A DNA stretch of 64,000 nucleotides, from contig JAQISU010001235.1 of the NCBI GenBank assembly GCA_029339505.1, positions 36,419,815-36,483,814 on the forward strand. The letters run 5' to 3'. The stretch comes from Unio delphinus (Eukaryota > Mollusca > Bivalvia > Unionida > Unionidae). Shown in pieces: positions 10,938 to 22,900 of the stretch. The first letter of the stretch is position 1, and the number at the start of each line of letters is the position of its first letter. Position numbers and translations under genes: made by a program. The notes under the pieces were generated by a model. That model was not told the origin of the DNA, did no database searches, and saw only the letters and a list, made by a program, of their open reading frames with translations.

Positions 10938-13900
10938 ATCTTAATAAACCTGCAATAGCTGAGGTTTTATTCATTGCTGTTTCTTATCCAGAGGCCGCTC
11001 ATCGACCTGAGCCGCCTAAACCACCCTGAAAGTCAATGTGGCAATGGCGTGATCAAGCCATCCGACGGGTATGCTGTCAGTCAAGATATGACCGACGCAC
11101 ATTTTCACGTCCTTATCCCACGAGTCACGGACATTTCTCCATTGTGCTTGTTGGGACTCGGTTTATCAGTTCCAGGTCATACCTTTTTGCCTTGACTTCA
11201 GTCCTTGGGCTAGTACCAAGGTTATGGATTACGTCGTCACTCTGTTCCGCTCGACTTCATCTATAGCGTCAGCAGTATAATTGGACGACATCCTCCAGAA
11301 ACATCTACTCTGCTCAAAGGCAGAAACTATCTTGTATCACTTTACATCATAGAGGCTTTCTCGTGAACTGTATAAAGTCCGATCTCTGTCCAGCCCAGAT
11401 TTTTGGTCCATCTGGGTGTGGAGTTTCTCTCCGATCTGAATCTGGTAAGCTTCCTCGAGTTTGCGATCATCCAGATAATTGCACTCGTAGAGTCCGTTTC
11501 CAACAGGATGCGCATTTTAGCGAGAGAGTTGCAGCTCCTCTGATTTCAATGCGGCAACGGACTTATTCCCGCTCAGTCGTCTTTTTATGCTCCCTTTACA
11601 AAGGACGTTGCTAGCGTAATGGCGCCCTTTTCAAGTCCCTTCGATCCCACAATCATGCTCACGCTAGAGATGTGATCATTCTTGAGTCAGTGGCACAATC
11701 CCTGTGGGCTGTCCACAGGGATTACTCTAGAGATACCCAGGCGGAGATAACGGTATGTTCCGCCGCTAGTACCTACGGTTGGGGTGCCCACCTGTTGCCG
11801 GACATCGATACCGTCAGCGGCACGAGGGTGCCAGTGGCGAGCCCTTTCCACATCAACCTTTCAGAAATAACGGCTGTCATTAATGCCTTTCATTTCTGGC
11901 AGTATCAACTCTTTTTGCAAACTGTCCTCCTTATGTCAGACAACTTTGTGGTGGTGCCTTGCCTCCTCAAAACAAGGGGGCACCAATCACCAGACCTGTG
12001 CAATCTGATCTGACAGTTTCTACATTGGTGCGACAATCTCCACCTCAATGTACACATCAGACACATTCCTGGCAGATTCAATGTCCTGGCTGACACTATC
12101 CAGTCATTCACACAGAATGGTCATTCCATCAATCGGCACACTTTGGGGATGTCCTATAATCAATCTTTGCAACAAGGTGGAATCGCAAGTTGTGCACCTT
12201 CGTCTCGCAGGTTCCAGACCCGGAAGTTTGAGCCGTGGATGCTCTGTCAATCAGCTGGGAAGGGTTGTGGTCATTCTCCTACCCTCCCATGGTCTTTGTA
12301 CTGAAAATAGTCCATAGGTTAAGGGGTCATAACTGTCAGATGATTATGATTGCCCCTCTCAGATGGAACAACTCCTGGATCTCCGATCTACTCAATCTGG
12401 CGATAGATCTACCCAGGAAGATTACAGTCCGCCCAAATCTTAAGCCACTGCGGCCATGGGTGCTCTACCCCTGTCCAGACCGTCTTTATCTTCAAGCTTG
12501 GCTCTTGTCCAGACTGCCTTGCAAGACAATTTAAATCTTCGATTGTGGAGAGAATCTTGAGAGCAAAAAGGCCCTACACTGAAGGCTTACGAGGGAAAGT
12601 GGCATGTTTTCAGGGACTGGTACCATTTCATTAACATCGTTCCTCTCAGTGTCACAATCCCTCAACTGGCCGACATTTTTCTCTGGCTTTTCGAGGAGAA
12701 ACAGCTGGCCTTAGTTATTATCAAATGCTACTGCTCCATGATATCAGACACATTCCGCCATTATGGTACATGTGCTATCAGCCATTACAAAGATCTGTCA
12801 GATCTTTTAGCCACTTTAGAGTTCAATCGACTAATATCCCTCACCCTGTTTCCAAATGGAATCTGTCCTGGGTTTTAACATGACTCAATTCAGACAGTAT
12901 TGAGTCTTTAACCCACAATTCGTTAAAGCTACTATCATACAACTTGGGTTTCTTGATAGTCTTAGCTTCAGCATGCAGGATGAGTGAGTTACAGGTCCAT
13001 TCTAGTTACCCGAACTATGATGGTTTGGTGGTCCTCTTGACACAGCCAGGCTTCGTAGCCCAAAAATAGGATACCATCCATTGGCAATCAACGAGTCATC
13101 ATTAGCTCGCTTTCTTTTATAGATAAGTCAGGATCAGCAGCCATGCAAGATCCTGTTTGTGCACTCTAGTACCATTTAAATGCATAGAGGTGAGTCAGGT
13201 CACATACAAGCACCTCTTTCTTCTGGTGATAGCTGGGAAATGAGATATCACCATTCAAGCCCTTGCTTCATGGCTGAAGTGGGTTATGCGCTCTGCGTAC
13301 TCTGAGGATTCACAAGATCAGAGTCACCTCATAGAAGCTGTTGGCTGGCATGCAGATTTAACCTTCTCCAGTTTTATCTTCAAGATTTGTACTCGCAGAG
13401 GCAAACCTTGATTCTAGTAGGTCCGGTGTTGGCAGCCCAGATGCCCACCAGACCCATGTGCAACAATCAGCACAGCCTATTAGCTTTGCTGGATTCGCCA
13501 GATAATTTTTTGTAGGTAAGAAGATTTCAATAACTATTTTCTTAACCGTATAAAGGGGTCACATATCATGTGACCCTGGGCTGTGTTGCTGATTAAAATT
13601 AGGAGACCGGGTTATCGTTCCAATGGGGAATCCAGCCATCATTCCCTAGAGGATACCCGGGGTGGAGGTCGGATGCTCCTCATTCCCTCCTCCTATTACC
13701 TATTCTCCTAAAGTAATGTGATCGGGGAACGTATTCAAAGGAGAAAGCAAATTTTTTTAGTAAATTATGTTTCTCCGAGTATACATACCCGATCACATTA
13801 ATAACAAACCCTCCCAACCACCCCGCCATGCTAGCATCCTCGTATATTATATACCGCTCAGCTTAAAAACTGGTGACACCTAGTGTGAGGCAAGGGGAAG

Positions 13901-16900
13901 TAAGGGGTAAGAGTTATTGCCCATTGTCTATATGACATAGAAAGAAAAGATGAATTTTCGTCTTTTGGTAGGGCTGGATTCGCGAGGTAGCAGGCTTATA
14001 TCCCTAAAGTAATGTGATCGGGTAAATATTCTCTGAGAAACATAATTTACTAAAAAATTTGCTTTCACTGAGTACACTAAGTTGTATTGAAAATTGATGG
14101 TTTTATATTGTTACACCGAGTACACTGTCAGTTGTATTGATAGTTTTATGCATTTTATTTTGATAAATGTTAGAGGTAAAAAGAAAATATGCCATCATTA
14201 TTGTATCATTCTTAGACATTTTTAATTTGTTTATCTCTGAAACCGTGTCTGTAGACATGTATTTGTTTGTGTTTATCTGCAATATAGACTTTAAATGTTG
14301 CATGACATTACTGGTGATGTTTCTTTTTTTTTTATTTTGATGCAGATGTGTGAGATGAAAAATTGCAACAAATGTCTGTTTTTTGAAGGGAAGAAGAAGC
14401 AGGATCTGTACATGTGGTAAGATTTTTGCATTAATCCACGTCATGTCTGAATTTTCAATGTGTACACTTTGCCATCCAGTCTCTTCTGAAAACTGCTTTG
14501 AGCTTTGTTTTGCTTGAAATTTGTGTATATATAAGATGCTGACCAGAGTTAACCTTACATTCTATCAGTCTTGCTTTTGTTCTTTGATGGGGAAACTTGA
14601 TCTGTTACTATTGCATTTGAAAGAGAGTACTAAACAGCACTTGAGAAGCTTGGCAATCCACATGTTGGCTTCCACGTGTCAGTGTTTTATTGACATTTTA
14701 TATCCAAGTTTCAGGTACTGGCTTGCTGTATTTGAGAGTCTTGAGTCGCATGTCAGTGCACAAATGTACAATTTAAATGCCAGGTCATAGAGTTTTTTGG
14801 TGGATAAATAACAGTTGAAATTTCAAGCCGTTGCCACATTTTGGAATGATAAATTTTCCATTGACATACAGCAAAATCAGTAATAAAACTCCTTACAGTA
14901 CAAACATTCTTGAGCAGATAACTCTTGTGTATTTCCAAGACATTAAATAAAGGCTGTTTTGATGTTCTTCACTTCACCAAGAAATAAGAAGCTTAGCATG
15001 CAGCCTAAAATTGCCATTACTGCATCGTTATTTCTATCACTCTCTGTATTACTAAGATGAATCAAGGCAAGAGAGCATATTTTATTTCTAGGTAAAAAAT
15101 ATTCTTTTGCGTGGCTGAAGAATCCTGCAGGATTGCATTATTTTCAGGCAATACACTAAAATGACAATACATGAAGAGTCACACGTTTTGGATGCAGGGC
15201 AGATAGGTATAACAATATACCAGGGCATCTGTGCCATGTGAAATCGATATTGATATATGGACATGGCCACATTGAGATACCTTGCCTAACAATGTTGTGC
15301 AGACATTCTTTTGCTGTAAAAAAAAGAGAACTGGACACATTTTATTATGCCATGCCTCTTCATATGTAGTTTGAATAATCAGAGTAGTAATGCGCTTATT
15401 TTCCATCTCTGCAGTTCTGGTTCCAATGTCCAGTTTTCTGAATATGGAAATGTAAGGGGTCACTGATCCAAGAAAATGTATTTTCTCCAAGTTTTCAGGT
15501 TTCATCCATATTAAAGACTACATTATACCCACATCAAAGTGATTAAGTAGTAAAATAAACTTGGTTTATAATGACTTGCAATAAATAAAATCACATTTTA
15601 ATAAGTTCAATGATAAATGTGTAATTTCTCATAACATACCTGGACAGTACAAGTGCAGGGCTTGAATTTAACTCAAATTTCTTTGTAGCCAGAAGGGCAT
15701 GTGTACTGAGAAATTTACGAGTCCTGCCAAACATTTACTAGTCCTGTCGACAAAACAGTTTCTCAGACTAGTATTGCAATCCTCTCTTTTATGTCATTTT
15801 CATTCAACTTTTGCTTTTTTGCAAGATGCTGAACATCTATAAGACGCCACATTTTGCCTGTCTTATAAGGCGGGAATTGTGCCTTGTTTTGAAATACGAG
15901 ATGTTACAGTATAGCTGACGCGAATTATTTAAAGTAAGAAAAGGTATGGCACAGTGTCATTTATATAAGAAAGTCTAAGCAAGAAACATATTTCAAAACA
16001 TGAGCATCTGCCCCCCCCCCCATTAAATGGTCTCTCCCTAATAAAGTCTTGACTTCAGCGGATGTTCTACAGGATCAAAGCAGTGGTTATTGTAAACACT
16101 TATAAAATATTAACATCAAAAGAGTAAACAAATGCTGACGTTGATAAACAAAACTTACTAGCCGTTCGGACTAATAACATTATGATAGTTACTAGTCCAA
16201 CAGGAAATCTACTAGCCTCGAGCTAGCGGACTACCTCTAATTTCGAGCCCTGCAAGTGCATAACATACCTGGATAATTCATATACATAACATACCTTGAC
16301 AGTACATGTGTAAACCATAGCTGGATGGTGCTATTATTTTGTATGACAGTCTCTGCAGTAAGTTATCATTGTCCCTGAAATTGACCATTTTTGACATTTT
16401 GTTTATGATTCTTAACAAATGTTGTAAAATAACTTCCTCTTGTTCAGATTTGTGTGCCAGTATGTTGGGGGAATGAGAAGGAAAGCATATAGGATACCTT
16501 GTTTCCATCTGAGACCAACGAGCAGTGAAGTACTTAAATTCCCAGCTAGTGTTCTTTGCAAACTTGAGACATTATTGAGTTCATTTGAAAATTTTGAGTT
16601 TCTTTTCTTTTGGAGACCTTGTATAACACATATTTTTATACTCCAGTCAGAAACTTGACATAAAAGCAATTAAAGGTTTCATTAATTGAAGACTGCTGTC
16701 AACAAAAAATATATATAATTATGAATGTGAAGCCATTATTTATTGTAGCAATAATGACGTAAAAATGTTTCAAGAATATTAAATGCAATGAATTTGTGGA
16801 ATTAAATCAGAATATTTTGTCTTTACAGGGCATCAAACTGTCCAAGAGGGCCTTCAGTCAAATTTCTTGTGGAAAATGGTAAAAAAAGACATTACTTAGA

Positions 16901-19900
16901 CACTGTAATAATATTATGTTGATGTTAGTTGCAGTACTTATTAGTATAAACCATATTAGAACTTGTATCATCATTGAGTAGTGTAAAAATATACATTCAG
17001 GGAATTCAGGAAATAATATTGTTAACAGTAGTTTTTGGTTCTAAATTTGGAAGAGAAAGTTCAATTACAGACAATGAAAATATAACTTGGCGTATGCCTT
17101 TGCTGTCAGCACTTCAGTTTGGTAAGTGAGAGATTTGATGTGAAATGTGTTACCCCTTTCATACTTAGACTTTCCTAATGAATATACTATTTGATGTGTA
17201 ATATCTTACCCCATTCATACTAGACTTTCCTAATGATTAGACTGTTTGAAGTGTAATGTGTTACCCCATTCATACTAGACTTTCCTAATGATTATACTAT
17301 TTGAAGTGTAATGTGTTACCCCATTCATACTTAAGACTTTCCTAATGATTAGACTATTTGATGTGTAATGTGTTACCCCATTCACAATAGACTTTCCTAA
17401 TGATTATACTATTTGAAGTGTAATGTGTTACCCCATTCATACTTAAGACTTTCCTAATGATTAGACTGTTTGATGTGTAATGTGTTACCCCATTCATACT
17501 AGACTTTCCTAATGATTATACTATTTGAAGTGTAATGTGTTACCCCATTCATACTTAAGACTTTCCTAATGATTATACTATTTAATGTGTAATGTGTTAC
17601 CCCATTCATACTAGACTTTCCTAATGATTATACTATTTGATGTGTAATATGTTACCCCATTCATACTTAAGACTTTCCTAATGATTAGACTATTTGATGT
17701 GTAATGTGTTACCCCATTCATACTTAAGACTTTCCTAATGATTATACTATTTGATGTGTTATGTGTTACCCCATTCATACTAGACTTTCCTAATGATTAT
17801 ACTATTTGATGTGTAATGTGTTACCACATTCATACTAGACTTTCCTAATGATTAGACTGTTTGATGTGTAATGTGTTACCCCATTCATACTTAAGACTTT
17901 CCTAATGATTAGACTATTTGATGTGTAATGTGTTACCCCATTCATACTAGACTTTCCTAATGATTATACTATTTGATGTGTAATGTGTTACCCCATTCAT
18001 ACTAGACTTTCCTAATGATTATACTATTTGATGTGTAATGTGTTACCCCATTCATACTAGACTTTCCTAATGATTATACTGTTTGATGTGTAATGTGTTA
18101 CCCCATTCATACTTAAGACTTTCCTAATGATTAGACTATTTGATGTGTAATGTGTTACCCCATTCATACTAGACTTTCCTAATGATTATACTATTTGATG
18201 TGTAATGTGTTACCCCATTCATACTTAAGACTTTCCTAATGATTAGACTGTTTGATGTGTAATGTGTTACCCCATTCATACTAGACTTTCCTAATGATTA
18301 TACTATTTGAAGTGTAATGTGTTACCCCATTCATACTTAAGACTTTCCTAATGATTATACTATTTAATGTGTAATGTGTTACCCCATTCATACTAGACTT
18401 TCCTAATGATTATACTATTTGATGTGTAATATGTTACCCCATTCATACTTAAGACTTTCCTAATGATTAGACTATTTGATGTGTAATGTGTTACCCCATT
18501 CATACTTAAGACTTTCCTAATGATTATACTATTTGATGTGTTATGTGTTACCCCATTCATACTAGACTTTCCTAATGATTATACTATTTGATGTGTAATG
18601 TGTTACCACATTCATACTAGACTTTCCTAATGATTAGACTGTTTGATGTGTAATGTGTTACCCCATTCATACTTAAGACTTTCCTAATGATTAGACTATT
18701 TGATGTGTAATGTGTTACCCCATTCATACTAGACTTTCCTAATGATTATACTATTTGATGTGTAATGTGTTACCCCATTCATACTAGACTTTCCTAATGA
18801 TTATACTATTTGATGTGTAATGTGTTACCCCATTCATACTAGACTTTCCTAATGATTATACTGTTTGATGTGTAATGTGTTACCCCATTCATACTTAAGA
18901 CTTTCCTAATGATTAGACTATTTGATGTGTAATGTGTTACCCCATTCATACTTAAGACTTTCCTAATGATTAGACTATTTGATGTGTAATGTGTTACCCC
19001 ATTCATACTAGACTTTCCTAATGATTATACTATTTGATGTGTAATGTGTTACCCCATTCATACTAGACTTTCCTAATGATTATACTATTTGATGTGTAAT
19101 GTGTTACCCCATTCATACTAGACTTTCCTAATGATTATACTGTTTGATGTGTAATGTGTTACCCCATTCATACTTAAGACTTTCCTAATGATTAGACTAT
19201 TTGATGTGTAATGTGTTACCCCATTCATACTAGACTTTCCTAATGATTATACTATTTGATGTGTAATGTGTTACCCCATTCATACTTAAGACTTTCCTAA
19301 TGATTAGACTGTTTGATGTGTAATGTGTTACCCCATTCACAATAGACTTTCCTAATGATTATACTATTTGATGTGTAATGTGTTACCCCATTCATACTTA
19401 AGACTTTCCTAATGATTAGACTGTTTGATGTGTAATGTGTTACCCCATTCATAATTAAGACTTTCCTAATGATTAGACTATTTGATGTGTAATGTGTTAC
19501 CCCATTCATACTAGACTTTCCTAATGATTATACTATTTGATGTGTAATGTGTTACCCCATTCATACTAGACTTTCCTAATGATTAGACTGTTTGATGTGT
19601 AATGTGTTACCCCATTCATACTTAAGACTTTCCTAATAATTAGACTATTTCATGTGTAATGTGTTACCCCATTCATACTAGACTTTCCTAATGATTATAC
19701 TATTTGATGTGTAATGTGTAACCCCATTCATACTTAAGACTTTCCTAATGATTATACTATTTGATGTGTAATGTGTTACCCCATTCATACTTAAGACTTT
19801 CCTAATGATTAGACTATTTGATGTGTAATGTGTTACCCCATTCATACTAGACTTTCCTAATGATTGTACTATTTGAAGTGTAATGTGTTACCCCATTCAT

Positions 19901-22900
19901 ACTTAAGACTTTCCTAATGATTAGACTGTTTGATGTGTAATGTGTTACCCCATTCATATTAGACTTTCCTAATGATTATACTATTTGAAGTGTAATGTGT
20001 TACCCCATTCATACTTAAGACTTTCCTAATGATTATACTATTTGATGTGTAATGTGTTACCCCATTCACAATAGACTTTCCTAATGATTATACTATTTGA
20101 AGTGTAATGTGTTACCCCATTCATACTTAAGACTTTCCTAATGATTAGACTGTTTGATGTGTAATGTGTTAAACCATTCATTAGGGTGCATCAAACGCCC
20201 CATATTTTTTTTAACTTCAATGGATCATTTTGTCCCTTGTCTAGTTTTTTTTTAAATAAAAAAAGAAAATTTATGGCAAAGTTTGGTGAAGTTTGAAGTA
20301 CATTTAGGTGGTCCACCATTCAAATGATTTTTTGTCAAAATATCGAAAACTCGCCATTTGGCGCATATTTCCAGTTTTTCCACTCATTTTAAACATGTCA
20401 TTATGTTATATAATATTGCATGCAGAGTTGTATATAGATATTGCAATAGTACATGCTCAGTTTTTATCTGATTCTATTCAATAGTATGATGCTAAATTTA
20501 TACAACGGGTGTTAGAAGTATTTGTTACATAACAAATTAATCATTCACTACATCTTTTAACATTTTTCAACTCATCGGAGACAATAGTTTCATTGCAATG
20601 AATTCAGACTATATGTTGTTTTCAACATTTTTCTAAATGATTTGTTCAATGTTTAAAATATTAAATATAGTTAAATATATTCTACATTTAGCAATGTTTT
20701 AAAGTCAATGGTAGTTATTTGGTAGATTCTTCAGTTAGTCGCTATGTCCTTAGCGTTTTCGCAAGTTGGGCAGTTCTTTACGGTCCTTCTCAACAACTTG
20801 CAGCACGTTCTGGTAATGTTCTTCACCTCTTGCTGATGCCAAGAAATCTGAGCTGAGCTTAACACCTCTCTCAGCACAGTCATTGACAACATTCAGCGAT
20901 TGAAGGTTGCCGAGAGAAGCTTGGTACGCAGCAGAATTTGGCCAGTTCGCAACTTCTTCAGTCATGAACTCAGCGTTCAGCTGAAGAAGAGTGAATGTGT
21001 ACAGAATCAATACTAGCAAAATCAGCAAGAGTTGTGGTTAGAGTAACAGTTGCTGGAAACTTTGGCTTGCCAAAGCCTGTTCCAAACCGGTTCTGTGGTG
21101 CCAAGAGGGCCGTTTCTGGTTTAACAGCTAGCAGACTGTCTGCAAGGGCTTGCCGTTCAGCATCAGACACCTTACTGCTTCATAGAGCAAGAGGAATCAT
21201 CTCTGCAGTCAGGTACCAGAGATGCAGTTTGAAGGCATGCAGTACACTCTGAGAGACATCTGGATTCACGAACTTGTACTGCAATAAAGACTTGTACAAC
21301 TGCAGGTCGTTCCACGGCGCATCTACCGCTGAATTGCACGTCATCCACCAGCTGCTGTAGACCAGTGTTGCGAAGTTCACAAACGCCCTCACCTTTGGAA
21401 CTTGATGCAGTGTAGTAATAGTGTTACGTGGTAGTTGTTGAATTTGCAGCTCAAACAGGTATATCTTAATCGAATAGATGAGTTTAGCCATCCATCTGGT
21501 TTTCTGTAAGGCTCCTGGTCGCTTGAAGGTTACAGGATGATCTTCAGTTTCTCCATCAAAGAACACTGTGCACAGCTCAGCAAATTCTTCAATTCTGTGA
21601 CATTTACGACGACAGTGAGACGTTCTTCTGTGATATTCTGGTTTGACAGTGATGGCATCAGCTTTGAGTCCTAATGCAGGGATACCAATTTTGGCGGGAT
21701 CCATTGGTCCTTACAATTCTCTGCTATCAATCTTCCTATCTGACGCCTGGACTTGTCTGCGGTTGAGTATGATGTGGATATCTTTGAAGTATCACCACCT
21801 GCCTCTGCCACTAATGCCTTCGTGTATGCAGCTTGTTGCACTCGAGTCAACTTCAGACGTGTAGCTAGTTGAACAAGTTTGGGTCGTTGAATGATGTCGT
21901 GAGGGATGAAAGCAGGTGTTCCTGTGCGAGCAGTTCGCTCGTGACTTCTCGAAGTTCTTGGTGTAATGGATGGACCAGCAGCTAATGAGCCAACTTCTCC
22001 ATCACTAACAACATCCTCATAACTGCTGCTACTGTCGCTGTTATGGAGTATTTTAGGTGCAGTCATCGACTTCAAGTGACTCTGCATTCTCTCGCGCCGC
22101 CGTGCTTCCATGTTGTCCCTTTGTTCGTGACGCTGGACTTTGGCTGCAAGGACTTTGTCACGTGGTCCGAATGTTGCCAGATGGTTGGTCTTCATTGACT
22201 GCAGGAAAGCCACATCTTCCGGATTTTTGATGAGTTGTTCTGCATTTACAGGCCACAATGGGAATGTCTGAGCTAGCATTTCTTTCATATTTGTTAGCTT
22301 GTTCAGGGAGTTCGGGGCTGATCGGCGGTTGATTGGAATTGCTCTCACTTTTAGCATTGTTGTCAAGCAGTTTAATTAATCGTTCGCATGCCCTGCGTTC
22401 TGTAATCATCGAAATATGGGCTTTCTCATAAAACACATACCTTTGGCAAGACAATTTTAGCTGCTTCCCATCTGGTACAGTTTTCATGCGCACCATCAGC
22501 TAGATGATGCATCAAACACCGCAAGACTTACAGACATGTAGGCAGACGCGAACCAGTAATTGTTGAGTCTTCTGTCGTTATCTTGCTGCCAAGACCGAAT
22601 ATTGTAGATGAGTGTCTTGTTGTAGGAGTTTTCTGGGACAGGGTAGCCGAACGAGGAGTTGATTGCAGACCTAGAACGGTACTCTCTTCACTACCTTCCA
22701 TTATTCAACTGGCGTCTGGCAACAACATGAATATAACAATAGTGATTAACACTTAACAGTCAACATGTGCTAAATCTAACAGCCCTGTAAGGACTAATAA
22801 CAGTTTGCATATAACATTTGTAAAACAGGCTATAGAATTGCGACAACATGAAAGTATAATATAATAAGTTCAATAAAAATAAAAAAGTTTAATACAAAAT

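Larger units (their letters stand above)
8278..14066 (+). mobile_element. DIRS-type tyrosine-recombinase retrotransposon, decayed
   Basis: A 5.8-kb element inside the 50-bp satellite; satellite resumes at 14067. It has inverted terminal repeats (8299-8456 and 13861-14019) and, just before the right repeat, an internal complementary region (13707-13800) that joins the complements of the two extreme ends. This arrangement defines DIRS elements, which replicate through a circular intermediate and integrate by a tyrosine recombinase without target duplication. Coding order on + is a gag-like region, RT/RNase H, then recombinase, all broken by stops and frameshifts. The homologous satellite in copy 2 (61584-61745) lacks it. 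Confidence 0.9.
5042..14520. repeat. Segmental duplication, copy 1
   Basis: Colinear with 59282-62150. From the left edge through the first shared exon the offset is 54240 bp. Copy 1 also has extra satellite units, one extra internal tandem unit (about 6790-7200) and the DIRS element. Copy 2 has about 480 bp of its own (about 61085-61560). Confidence 0.9.

Noticed and set aside
14521..14790. 89-codon + frame in a BRX1 intron
   Set aside because: No homology recognised, and the duplicated copy is replaced by a transposon at this point.
19297..19509. 70-codon - frame in the satellite (repeating MNGVTHYTSNS)
   Set aside because: The reading frame is a by-product of satellite monomers lacking stops in that phase.
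17133..20181. Regular 55-57-bp repeats resembling a CRISPR array
   Set aside because: There are no unique spacers; the whole unit repeats, and the context is a eukaryotic intron.
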